The notes under the pieces are model-generated. The model did not search any database. It saw only the letters and a program-made list of their open reading frames with translations, and was not told the origin of the DNA. Of a DNA stretch of 64,000 nucleotides, positions 35,038 to 45,971 are shown piece after piece. Location of the stretch: assembly GCA_017979445.1 (NCBI GenBank), contig CM030706.1:23019884-23083883 (forward strand), given 5' to 3'. The DNA comes from Akebia trifoliata. Lineage: Eukaryota; Streptophyta; Magnoliopsida; Ranunculales; Lardizabalaceae. Position 1 is the stretch's first letter; the number at the start of each line of letters is the position of its first letter. The position numbers and the translations under genes were made by a program.

Positions 35038-35050
35038 AAATAGGGGCATC
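35038..35050 (+). promoter_or_regulatory. Polypurine tract of outer element
   Basis: AAATAGGGGCATC immediately followed by TGTAGACACC. It sets the element to the plus strand and shows that 35051 is a 3' LTR start. Confidence 0.8.
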
Positions 35051-36588
35051 TGTAGACACCCCATTTTTGCATACGCCTGATTAATCAACTTGTCAACCCG
35101 ATTGTGATGGTTCCTAATGATGGATGAATATTTTAATATTTTTTATTTGTTACTAGATATGTTTCAAAAATTCGGATGAGGTATCTCAAATAAACAAAAC
35201 TTTAGAAACCATGCTACACCAGGAAAATATGACCCAAAAACGTAGAAATCATCATTTTTAGACAAAAAGAAACTTTATGAGAAAAATCGCTAAAAAATGA
35301 CCAAATTACCAAAATACCTCTAACGTCAAAACATCCCTAGAGCCTTTATTACGCTTAGAAAAATCCTTTCAAACATATAAAATAATAAATTAAGATCAAA
35401 TAAACTGTTTCACCAATTTTCACAAAATTGGACAAAATTACAAAAACGCCCTCATAGGGTTCACGACCACTTTACGCCAAAAACCAATAAATGACACAAA
35501 TTGATACTCCCATTGAATTCCTTACAAAAAATCGATTCTAAAATATCTCAAAATCTCAAAAAATGACTTCGAAACGTAAAAGCCCTCATTGAGGGTGAAA
35601 TAGTAATTTTTCAACCCTCAAAATTTAAAATTTTGAAATTAATAATTAAAATATTAATGAACGTAGCGTGAAATCTTAATAAATTAAATTTAAAATTTTA
35701 AACAAATAAAATCAATTAATCAAGCTTACGGGTGATATTTTAAGTGGTAGCCCACTTGTTCAAATAGAGCCCACCTAACATTTATTAAAAGACCCCTCCA
35801 TCTGGGTGCCCAAAGAATTAAAGATATAATTAGGAGGGTTCTCCAAAAAAATTAAAAAATATTCTTTCATTGTACGTAAGAATTAAAACCCTAATTTAAA
35901 ATCCTAATTCAAAATCCTAATTAAATCTTAATTAAACAACCTAATCTTATCTAAAAGAAACTAAGTCAAACTAAAAAGCTCTCAAAAAACTCTATAAATA
36001 GGAGCCTCCACAACCCAATCTCGCTGGTTAAGAGAAACCCTAGCAAAGAGAGGTCAGAAACACCCCCCAGCCTCTCAAAACCCTAAATTCAAAGCCCCAA
36101 CTCCCTACCTAATATCCAACCCCAGTTTTTGCTCCAAAAACACCCAGAAATCTTCCAAAAACATCCATAAATCCTCCAGAAATACTTAAAAAATCAGAAA
36201 ATACTCACATCTAAGAAGAAGATACCTCGTCTTGGAGATCAAAAGCGGATCCAGTGATGAATAAAAAGTAGGAAAACTCACACGAGGATGCTTTTCGCCA
36301 ACTCTGAGGGAACCAATTGTCGCAATCACCCGGGTAAGTTGGGTTTTTTATTATATTTTATTTTTTAGGTTGTTTTTAGTAATGTAATAACTTTTGGGAA
36401 AAGTAAAGACTGGCGTTTGCCGGGCAGGATCGGTGCCTAACACCTTCCGAGCCCATAACGTGATCCCCGGACCCTTTCTTTTCATAGTTTAGTACATTTT
36501 TTTGATTTTGAGTCATGTTTCGGTTCCTATAGTGACTCCCAAACCCAAAAAAAATGGATCTGCAACTTGCGGATCGAGGGCCCTTTTA
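35051..36588 (+). repeat. 3' LTR of outer Tat/Ogre-like element
   Basis: Matches 6798-8206 with small insertions and deletions. It runs to CGAGGGCCCTTTTA, then the GATGG target duplication. A TATA box (CTATAAATAGGAG) lies near 35992. The terminal dinucleotide reads TA rather than CA, probably by mutation. Confidence 0.8.
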
Positions 36589-36593
36589 GATGG

Positions 36594-37975
36594 CGATCGG
36601 ATTTCCCTCTTCACCCAGTTGGAATAGAAGGGATCACTTATGGTCACTAGACCAAATGTGGACATCCTTGACAATAGGACCTTTAGGATCGTCATAGTCC
36701 TCTTTGTCTGCTCATCCTTATCCTCCTCATACTGAAGTCGATGAGCCTCAAAATGTTTATGGTAGGCCTTGGTGGAAGTTTCCTCTGTTGATCGGGAATA
36801 TTGAGCCTACAGTTGACTCAACAATTTTTTGGTTTCTGCTTCCTCTTCCTTGGCCTACATTGCTCTAGCATCAACCCTTGTTGACTCAAAATCAACCTTG
36901 AGGGAGCCCAGCTTGAAATCTTGTTATTTTACATTCTCTTGGAGATCTGCTAGTTCTACGTCTCTCCTCTTTGCCCCCTCCTTATAACTAGTTAGTTCTA
37001 ATTGAAGATTGTTTTGAGAACTCGTCAACATCTTATTGTTGGCCAACAAAATTTCGTTTGCCTTGGTAAACTGAGCCAAATTCACCTCCATCTCCTCCTT
37101 GGCCTCTTGGGTAAAGTGAATAGAGGAGGCTAACTCGCCTTGGAGCAAAGCTAGCTTCTCCTTATACTCATTGGTCAGGATAGTTGTTTGGTTCTCAACT
37201 TCACACCACTTCAGGAAGGCCAAGCTTCCATAGGTGTTAACTTACAAAAGAGAAAAATAATTAGAAAAAGGAATGAGATATAGAGTAAAGAGTATAGTGA
37301 TAGAATAGCAGTTCTTTACCTAGTAGAAGCCATGGACAAACCTCCCAAAGCCCAGATCAGCATTTGCTTGATCATGAACATCCCAATCCTTGGGTACAAT
37401 GAAGTGGGAAAGCAAACAAGTCATAGTAAGGGGGTCCCTCACCCTACTACTCATGTTGTGGACATGGCCAATGCTAGCAAAGAAGTTGGGTCGAAAGTTG
37501 TTGTTCTCATTCCCATCTTAGAGTTGCATCCTATGGCTTCTCCAATAGAAGGTTACATCCTCTAGGAAAGTCATGAGGTCACTAAGGCCCTCTTATTTTG
37601 ACTCATCTAGGGGTAAAGGACTCCTAGGCTCTTTTTCATAAGCCTACGCCTTTTGCATGGTTGGAGCTCAAGGGTAGGGTTGACGTTCTTGATGGTGTTC
37701 GAGCTCTTCATTGCCTGGGCAAAGGTCCCCTCAGGAAGCTCAGTAGAGGTAGAAGCAATAGCAACCTGATCAGCCAAAGCTGACTACTCAGTCCCATCAG
37801 CCTAGGTGGGACCATGGGAGACTAGATTCTTCTTCTTCTTCATGCCCTGTTCAGGAGTGGCCCTAGAAGTATGAGAAAGGGAGAAGGGGTACTTTGAGAA
37901 GTCAATATTCATGATGTCGAGGGAAAGAAGGGAAATAGAGGAGAGGGAGAAGCAGGTAGTGGGTTAGGTGGAGAT
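36594..37975 (-). pseudogene. PF04195-like transposon protein, copy 2, middle piece
   Basis: The coiled-coil part is at 36924-37223: AFLKWCEVENQTTILTNEYK, KLALLQGELASS, EEMEVNLAQFTKANE. It continues toward 36720 as in copies 1 and 3. An intron donor (CTAG|GTAAAG) lies near 37315 at the conserved place. The upstream linker (37340-37960) is degraded. The piece is cut on the left by the outer element (36588) and on the right by a solo LTR (37976). Confidence 0.55.
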
Positions 37976-39406
37976 TGAAATTACCGACTTTGACCTTGTT
38001 TAGTCCTAGAAGGGGGGTGAATGACACAATTTAAAATTTCTTCTAAATATAAGCACTTAGATGATGCTGGATTGCTTATGAATTCATTGTAAGTGTCAAT
38101 TCACTTATTCCCATTATTAGTGTTAAGTCTCCAATGTGCAAAATAGAGGATTATGCAAAGTCTATTTAGAGCATTCACAACATGTCATTCATGGAATAAG
38201 GGATTAACCATACAAAACTTATTCATGACATACATTCAGATTTACATAAGTTTGCGAAAATTAAGTAGATGCACAAGACAAACGATTTATAGTGGTTCGG
38301 CAATTATGCCTATATCCATTCCTAAGGAAACCAAATCGTTGGTTCTTTGGTGTTCAATAAAGCAAAGGTTTATGGTTCACCTTAAACCGTACATAGAATT
38401 TTCTTTAGGCTAATTCTAAAACCTTAAGATCGAGTGAAATGCAACCACTCGAATTGTTTGACTTTTATGCTTCTGAAACTCAGCAACCTTTTACATTTGA
38501 CTTGAGTCCGCGACTCAAACAAGCGCTAGATTTTTGAAGATAAAAATCAAGGAAACTATTACAGTGTTTTTGAATTTAAAACAAAACAAGGACAAACTCA
38601 CAATAATAGATTTGGCAATCAGATATGCTAAGTTTGTCGATCCTTGGTTATTCACTTCTTTTTTCATCTTTCGTTCATTGTTTGGCTAGATATGCATATA
38701 TAGTTGCAAGGAAGATAAACGTAGTAAGTTTGATCAACTTGGATGAATCGGCATGATGTACGTGATCTCGACTTCACTCGATGAGTCTCTTTTCTTTGTT
38801 AAAGCTCTTGAAGTTTACTTATGAGATTGAGCTTTGTTAAGGAGCTGTTAATCTAGAGAAATGAAGCCAAGTGCTTCTAATTTATAGAATTTGGCATTGC
38901 AACGGCTTCCTGTCGGTGGCACCCTCAATCTATCGGTGGCACCGACCAAACTCAACGGTAAAAAATATGACAATTGAGTACTGGCGGTGGAATCTTCATA
39001 TTTCGTCGGTGGAATCGATAACCATTATGTCGATGGAACTAATAGAAACATGCTTCTACCACCGACAGATTGAATTTTAGTCTGTGCTGTCAGTGGCTAG
39101 CGGTGGCACCTCCACTCCTATCGGTAGTCCCAATTTTACTGGAAATTGGGCCATTTTGGGGTGAGCTTTGAATAACTAAGTAATGTGCCAATTTTGGCAT
39201 GTTCTAAAGCTCCACAGGTATGTAGAAGTGGTTTCGATGATGGTCCATGTCTCTAATTGGGTTTGGCACACGAATGATTGGTCATTGGTGTGCTTGCGTG
39301 GCGATGTGTCTGAGTTGTGTCTGGCATATGTCTTCATGTGTCACAAACAAGGTTACATACTCAACAACATACGACTAACTCGAGATTGACAAAATGAGGT
39401 CCTAAC
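37976..39406 (-). repeat. Solo Ty1/Copia LTR (1431 bp)
   Basis: Starts TGAAATTACCGACTT...TAGTCCTAGAAGGGGGGTGAAT, closely paralleling the start of the 53913 LTR (TGAAAATACGTGCTT...). Ends GATTGACAAAATGAGGTCCTAACA. Flanks GAGAT (37971-37975) and GAGAG (39407-39411) are probably a mutated target duplication. It lacks internal sequence. Orientation follows the Copia element at 53913, whose 5' LTR lies on the right. It includes the TCGGTGGCACCGA words that are expanded at 59924-60440. Predicted open frames inside (38153-38413, 39183-39389) are not genes. Confidence 0.75.
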
Positions 39407-39411
39407 AGAGA

Positions 39412-40165
39412 GGATGTGTTTTCTATGATCTACTCAACCTGATCAACAAGAGCCCTTCATACAAGTGGTTTAGGCAAGGAAGAAGGGGAAAGGAAAATAT
39501 GTTTTCCTTTGATCACCCTCATTCGGGGATTCACTACCACTACCCTCCTATCTTTGATAGCACTACGCTATTCTTTCCTAGCCTCCACAGTAGAAAAGGA
39601 CAAAAGAATATACAAAAGTAGCCAAGTGCAGATCAAACTGACTTGCGAGAAATAGAGTGTAATAAAAGACAAGGCAAATACTGTTAAAAGCTTAAAACAG
39701 AACTTACCCTGAAAGATTTGAGGGACCCTGATCCCTCATGAGAGACACCAGGGGCAAACTCCCAATTCATAGAGAGAATTAAGGGGTCCTTGTTCCACCC
39801 TTTATTAATACTAGGAGGAGACAAAACCAGTGCAATGGTTGCACTCTTTGAGGACAACGAGTAATACCCATTGCGTTGGGAAATGACTTTCAAATCGTAT
39901 TTGCAGAGGAAGTTATTGGGGGATATCCCCATGTTTTCTATTGTCTCCACCAAGCAATAAAAATTGCCTGACATTAACCTGGAGCCTAGTTTATTTTACT
40001 TAACACTTCCCTAAGGAAAAGAGAGAAAGGAAAACTCAGGCCAGTGCAAACCAAAATTTCCCCAAAATGACATTCGTCAGGGTTACTAGGGTTTTCGCAA
40101 ATCCTGATAGACACAGAGACGGGTATATAAAACTCTGTACGAAATTGGGCTATGTTGATGGCCAT
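39412..40165 (-). pseudogene. PF04195-like transposon protein, copy 2, N-terminal piece
   Basis: Start ATG at 40165 (MAINIAQFRTEFYIP), then SFPFSLFLREVLSK. 39684-39974 gives MSGNFYCLVETIENMGI, NNFLCKYDLK and GYYSLSSKS. A canonical donor CAGG|GTAAGT lies near 39705. In-frame stops fall between REVLS and MSGN, as in the other copies. Confidence 0.55.
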
Positions 40166-40330
40166 TAAGAAATAAAAATTGTAGATAAGTAAAAATAAAG
40201 AAGATATTAAAGATTACCTTAAAATGAGAGAGGCAAAAATAGTTGAAAGACTTAAAAAAACTTTGGAAGCACAGAGAGATGAAGTTGCAGAGGCAAAAGC
40301 ACAATAAGAAGAAAAGAGGGTGCAAGCCTT

Positions 40331-40340
40331 TTATTTATAG
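40331..40340 (-). promoter_or_regulatory. TATA box of antisense gene, copy 2
   Basis: Minus strand TTCTATAAATAAAAGG at the position matching copies 1 and 3. Confidence 0.6.
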
Positions 40341-40619
40341 AAAAACATAAAGAAAGACATACACCAGGGAGGACAACCCTATCCAGCCTAACAGTCACAT
40401 TCTTTGGGCTTAGTGGAGACATTAGTGGGACATGTGGACGGTTACAAATAAGAAATGATTTGTCTTAGTCATCAAAGAAGTTTTAAAAATGGCACCGCAT
40501 TAACTGTGTTGATTCATTAGTAGTGGACGTAATGATAGAAGATCGTCGTAGCCAATCGAAGGAAGAGTACAAGTCTCGAGGAGATAGCGAGACTTCACAA
40601 CTTCTCGAGAGGGGTAAAT

Positions 40620-41189
40620 TGTGGAGGGTAATAATTGCATGGTTAGCCAAACCATACACGTGTCCACGTCAATTAAGTGGTACTATGTGTGAGTTAGCAC
40701 TTTCCAGCACTATCCAGCAATATAACAGACCATGATTGAGGCGTATAACTGCCTGGTAGGGCAGAGTAGCCTTAGAATAGACCTGGCCTAGCTAGTAGGA
40801 CGGGCCTATTCTGGGAAGTTGTACAATTTTGACTTACTCGTGTTAAGTGTGTAGATCTCGGAGGAGATCTCCCTAGAATCATGGATCCAATCTCAAATGT
40901 CCCAATTCCATTTAGGATCTTTGTAATTAGCGAATTCTCTAGAATCACATCTCATTAGAGGGGGAAACCCTGATTCGAAGCAAGGATCTATAAATAAAGG
41001 AATTGACAGATGCTAAAAGATCTTTTGGCCGATTGAAGAAGAACAAAGTTCTATCGATTATTCTTGTTATTCTTCTACAACTCTAACTTGAGCGTTAGAG
41101 AATTCTTAGTAGGTACCATACCAATGCTTACAAGGATGAGGAAAGAGGAAGTTTGGATCAGTAAGACAGAGTCTATCAACACCTCTACA
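40620..41189 (+). repeat. Right LTR of family A copy 2 (570 bp)
   Basis: TGTGGAGG ... CCTCTACA termini. The purine-rich GAGAGGGGTAAAT just before it looks like a polypurine tract for a plus-strand element. A plus-strand TATA box (CTATAAATAAAGG) lies at 40988-40996, opposite in direction to the internal gene's TATA. It aligns with 4271-4830 (AGATCTCGGAGGAGATCTCC and others). Confidence 0.75.
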
Positions 41190-42377
41190 AATAGTAAAAA
41201 AAATTAAAGTTGAAAATTTTAAAAATTATTTGAATTCATTTAGAAAACTTACTTTTTAAAAGGGAAAATGAAATTACTTTCTACTTTTGTACATTACTTT
41301 CTTCTCTCTGTTACTTTGTACTTTGTATCTAAATATAGGGCCTAAATATAACTAGATAACTCAATTGAGTTCTAACATGACCTAGTATAACTCAACTAGT
41401 TTATTCAAATAAGTTTTAGTACTGACTCACATTGAAATCCAATCAAGTGGAGTAGTCTCGATAACATCAAATATATATTGCTTTTGGGATTTGGAGGATA
41501 TTTAATTAAAAAATATATTGAACAAAAATGGATGCATAGATAAACTAATTGAGAGTTTTTTGGTTTACAAAAAAGTCAATCCAGGATATCACAAAATCTA
41601 GATGACCAATCAAGTGAAACCTAATGGGTAGTTTTGTAAATTGGGGATGCCCTCAATATGTGCCTAGATGATATGGAAAGTTATTTCTTAGAGAAATAAA
41701 AAAATACACATTTTTTCCTCGAAATGTGTTTTAGGTTCAAAGCCCTTAACCATTATTCTCCTGAAGCCATAAAAAAATAAAAAAAAAAATAAGTACATGT
41801 GTTATATTAAGCTTAAGGTGCCTAAAAACACAAAAAGAAAATAACATAAAAGTTCGGTATGGAGATGAAGAGGAGAAGCGGGGGAGTGTTGTGTGGGAAT
41901 TAAGATTTAAGGGTATCAATTGAGCCCTTTGGCCCACTAATCCAACCCAACACGTCCAAAAAAGAAGTGTCAGCATAACCTGAAAATGAAACCCATATTC
42001 ACAATCCAAGGTTGTTGAATGTCATAAACTTTGTCGGACCAAGGGGTCGAATTGGCGTTGAATTTTTCATTGTACAACATCAAGAATTCCAATCGCCCTG
42101 GACTGTTGAAATTTGATTTCTAATATTTGTGGCCTTAGCCCCTCGAATTTTTCAGTTTTCACGCAGTGTAGAGCGAGCCCACCAAGGTAGGGTAGGGCTC
42201 AAAATGTCTTAATTGATTGGATAAATCACAGCGAGGCTAGGGCCAAACAATGCCCAACTCGGTTTGGCCTGCGTTACTAGGTGTAATAATTATATGTTTA
42301 TATAATGTACAGATAAATTATAATTTTATAATAAAATAGATAAGTAAAATATATTATAAAAAATAGAATAATGCTAA
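41190..42377. other. Unassigned AT-rich DNA
   Basis: No gene recognised. A minus-strand open frame at 41746-42009 overlaps A-runs and matches nothing I know. 42280-42375 is almost pure A/T. Confidence 0.4.
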
Positions 42378-42517
42378 AGTGATCTCAGGCTGGAATCTCA
42401 TATCACATTTCTTGACGTTAAAGTGAATAGGAAGCATAGATGCTTTTTCATTTGTTCTATGTTTCCTATCCACTTTCATGCAAGAAGTGCGATATGAAAT
42501 TCCAGCCTGAGGTCACT
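42378..42517. repeat. Long foldback / MITE-like hairpin (140 bp)
   Basis: The left arm AGTGATCTCAGGCTGGAATC continues with TCATATCACATTTCTTG and then AAAGTGAATAGGAAGCATAG. The right arm is its near-perfect reverse complement (CTATGTTTCCTATCCACTTT ... GATTCCAGCCTGAGGTCACT with a few mismatches). Arms are about 60 bp with a loop of about 16 bases (ATGCTTTTTCATTTGT). No clear target duplication was found. It could be a foldback transposon or a small-RNA hairpin. Confidence 0.85.
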
Positions 42518-42719
42518 CCATGAAAAAGCATCTATGCTTCTTGACGTGAAAGTTATGCTTCTTATCACTACGTCAAAATAGTTAAAATTCGCTATTATTA
42601 TAGCGGTAAACTCAGCGGCCCAAGACCAACGTTTTTTTTTATAGGCCCAATTAAGCCCAAGAACAAATTTCGACAGCCTCGGCCCATCGAACCACCGAAT
42701 TGTTTCTTTTAACGAAAAA

Positions 42720-43130
42720 ATAAATAAAAATTAACGTCTCAACAGACTTCCTTCTCTCAACCATTTTAGAGCAAAACAGATCGAAGAAAGTTGTAGACGA
42801 ATCTCATTCTCTCTCACAGATAACCTTCCCTCTTGATTTGGTTCGATCAAACCAAGCATTTGAGAACACCGAGCGATCGAGAGCACCGAAGGATCTCTCA
42901 CTACGAATTGATTTGTATGCAATCAATTTCGGATCCATCGAGAGCACCGAACGAGCTCCTGTCACTTCGTCGATGGATTTTTAATGTCTTAGAACTCAAA
43001 TCGAAGAAGAAATTAGAGCTCAAGTAAAAAACCCTACGAATTGAAGCTCAATCGTCAGTGCCATCGATCAAATCACTTCAGATCTCATCTGTAAGTCCAT
43101 CTCTCTCAAAAACCCTAAAAATCCCTAAAT
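42720..43130 (+). other. Host-gene-like 5' UTR and splice donor
   Basis: C/T- and GA-rich leader with CTCTCTCACAG, then GATCTCATCTGTAAGTCC, a strong splice donor (CATCT|GTAAGT). AAAACCCTAAAAATCCCTAAA (telo-box-like) follows at about 43111. It resembles the 5' end of a plant housekeeping gene, but no long coding frame follows. Short open frames at 42833-43027 have no known match. Confidence 0.4.
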
Positions 43131-44033
43131 TTTTTTATTAGTTTGTTTCCAAATGATGTAATTCCATCCCTGTTTTCCTCGACTGTGTAATTTGAGCATG
43201 TTAAACTACTTTTACTCAAGGGAATCGTGAAGTTGTTTCTTGATCTTCTATAGATGAACAACAACCTTCTTTGAAATCGAGAAAAAATCTTCTCTTGATG
43301 TTCAATAAATAAACAATATTGCTAGGGTTAAGTTTTAATGTTTCAATTTTTGATCTTCTTTGAAATTTAGGCATTTTAGTCTTTCTTCTCATGTTTGTTT
43401 AGAATTTTGAACTTATTTGAATTATATCTTTAGGTCTGAATCTCAATTCTCAACTCAATTATTGAATATTTAAATCTGACAATAACGTGGAAATAAGAAT
43501 CAGCCAATATGGATAATATGCCAACAGAGCTGTTTCTAATCTTCACTTAATCGGTTTCATGTTGTACAGATAGGTTATCCATATCAACATTGTTATGATT
43601 TGTGTCACCCGTGAGTGAGTGAGTGAGTGTGTGTGTATGTGTTGGGGGAGAAGGGGTCGATTGCTAGGATCTGTCGTGAGGCAGGAAGACATAGTTACAT
43701 GATTCTTACTTTCAAGGGTCTATTGCCTGGCTTGCTTGGATAGGGGCTATTTTCTTGCTTCTATTGGTAGCTCTGGCTAAACATGTTGTGGTTTTGCTCA
43801 CACGCTTTACAATAATAGTGTGGACTGCATTCAAGGGGATGCAGTCATTTAGACAGTATAGGACATTTATGTTGTGTAATACTAAAATTTTACTCTCTTC
43901 AACTTTGGAACTACTGAGTATTACACCAGCAATGCTTACAGGTGGTCATTCTCTTCAGAGTTACTTTTATTATCCCCGATGTCGCTTGTCAATTGGCTAA
44001 GAAGATCATCTACCATTGTTGGGACCCATGCCT
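43131..44033. other. Intron-like / unassigned DNA
   Basis: T-rich, with a GAGTGAGTGTGTGTGTATG microsatellite at 43612-43640. 43700-44000 is less AT-rich and may hold old exon sequence, but I cannot assign it. Confidence 0.35.
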
Positions 44034-44133
44034 CTATGGGGCAGGTTTGCAATTGATGCCTATGGTCCTGTAAGTGACAATGCTGGTGGAATTGCTGAGA
44101 TGGCTGGAATGAGCCACAAGATCAAATTGGCAA
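44034..44133 (+). pseudogene. Vacuolar H+-pyrophosphatase (type I) exon fragment
   Basis: The frame [21 protein letters not shown], continuing MSHKI (44046-44123), is the highly conserved cytosolic-loop/active-site segment of type I (K+-dependent, AVP1-like) vacuolar H+-translocating pyrophosphatases, which pump protons into the vacuole using PPi. Homology ends abruptly after MSHKI and the sequence runs into a stop (TAA, 44136). No other part of this ~760-residue, multi-membrane-span enzyme is seen nearby, so this is a captured or degraded exon piece. The fit is too long and specific to be chance. Confidence 0.8.
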
Positions 44134-45971
44134 GGTAATTCAAAATCAGCAATGCTGTCGGGAGATACAGACAAGGATTCAACACTTAGAGGGTATGTGA
44201 AATTTGGCAAGATCGATCCGACGATGAAAATTTTGAAATAGAACCAGAAAACTTTCCAACCTAATAGACCATCCAGTATGGTGAAGAAAGAGGCTTTACA
44301 TTCAAAATGGTTGTACAAGCATGTCTATAGCGTCCATCATGAGTAAGTGATCCTGTTGAAGTTTTTTATAAAATGTTTAGTTTTTAAAACTCCAATTCAA
44401 ATGTTTCCTTTCTTTTTGGCACTCTTATTGTTGCCCATCACTACTGGCAGAGCTGTTGGAGACGATTGCTATGGTGGACGAAGAGTCGAGCCTGCTGTTG
44501 GAGACGAATTAGTATGTTTTGTTTTTCTTTCTACTTGTCTTATTATTTGAAGTTCATGGATGAATGCATACTCTGATATTCTGATGATAGTAATGAAGTA
44601 CTGCAACATATGTTACTTATCACTTACAAGGGAAAAAAAGAAGAAAAAAGAGAGGAAAAATTGATCTCACATCATTTCTAGCCTTTCTTACAAAGTTCTC
44701 ACAGACGTGGCTTTCTTTGTGTAGACAACAATGTTGGACAAAATTTTAATGGTTGAACCATTTGAATAAGGTAACCTCAATGGTAGAATCACATTATACT
44801 TAGCTTAGAAGAATATGAAACATTTTTACATAAACCAGCCTCATTTTAATTTTTTAAATTTCCTTTCTTGTAGGGTATCCACTTTCATGTCAAGAAGCAT
44901 AGATGCTTTTTCGCTTGTTCTAATTGTAGGATAGATATTGGAATCTTATTTTGATTAATAGAAAATGGAATGACTACAACCAAGCCATATAGCCAACTTA
45001 GCTCCGATAGGGGTGCAGGGCAGACTTAATGTAGAGTTTAGATTAGGGCTGCATTAGGGATCAACCAAGCCCAGATCAGACCTACCCAGTGACAGTCTTA
45101 ATTAGATTGTAAAAAATCAAATCGAATCTAACAATCATAATCAACAGTCCGAATAAAAGGCCTCCAAAAAGTAAAAAACCTACCATACCAAGAGATTCCC
45201 CACATTTGAATTCAAAAGTGAGCAAAAAGGAAGGAAAGTGGATTTGAGATTTTCCTTGTTTTTTTAATATATTTCTATTTACCTAAATACCCTCCCTTAT
45301 CTTAACTTAAAAAAATTTCACCCAACATTTTAAATTAAGTTAAAAAAATAAAAACAAATTTTTTTCCATCCTCTTGACTTTTAAGATTCTATGTAATTTA
45401 ACCTCAAACCTTAAGAATAAGAAAGGATTTTTGAAGCAGTCCATGATAGAATGTTGAGGATGGGCAATCAAGAGTCTTCTAGTAAGGGATTAAAGTAAGG
45501 TTGTAAAAGATGGTTTGAAGATGAAGTTAATTAACATAGAGGTTGGACAGCTTGATGATTGGTTCATTTAGGATGAAGGCATTTAGATTACTTTATGGTT
45601 AATCAATAGAAAAAGACCGAGGTCAAGGGAGTTTGGCATCAATTTGAAAAACATGTGTTATACCTAAATCACCCTTACTATAACAATTGGTTTTATTGCT
45701 GAGAACTAGGATCTATATTTATCTGTTAACTTGAGGTCAATTCTGAGGGACCCTTTGATTTCAAAAGGTTTAAAGTCTTTAGCTCTTAAAAGACTATCCA
45801 TATTTATTTTTGGTTGGCTCTATTGTATGCCACTAAGAAAGAGAATTCCCACTCTCCATTTCCTATAAACTCTTTAATTATAGCAGGTCACATCAAGCTC
45901 ACAATGAGGCCTCCACCAAATACTAATCTCAAAAGAGTCCCCTTAACCTTACTAAGTAAAGATTTCACCCT
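44134..45971. other. Unassigned DNA with one foldback-related fragment
   Basis: 44886-44925 (CACTTTCATGTCAAGAAGCA, then TAGATGCTTTTTCGCTTGTTC) matches parts of the 42378 foldback and its right flank. 44448-44505 carries a short duplication (GCTGTTGGAGACGA twice). No other gene or element recognised. Confidence 0.45.

Larger units (their letters stand above)
6798..36588 (+). mobile_element. Tat/Ogre-like Ty3/Gypsy element, plus strand, interrupted and partly deleted
   Basis: It is bounded by two related LTRs starting TGTAGACACCCC (6798 and 35051) and by a GATGG target duplication. A polypurine tract (AAATAGGGGCATC, 35038-35050) directly before the right LTR sets the plus orientation. The coding remnant is the pre-reverse-transcriptase region (11284-11319 joined in frame to 28109-28297), split by the 16.8-kb nested element. 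Protease, reverse transcriptase, RNase H and integrase are not found and appear deleted. The 3' interior holds GAAAATC..AAAGGGCGATTTAGGCAAAA repeats, which as I recall are typical of Ogre-type 3' regions, plus an 83-bp tandem array. Without the nested element it is about 13 kb. Confidence 0.8.

Noticed and set aside
38153..39389. Several short plus-strand frames
   Set aside because: Inside the solo Copia LTR (37976-39406); no conserved protein.
44034..44318. 94-codon minus-strand frame
   Set aside because: Overlaps the pyrophosphatase fragment on the opposite strand; the plus strand gives the conserved motif.
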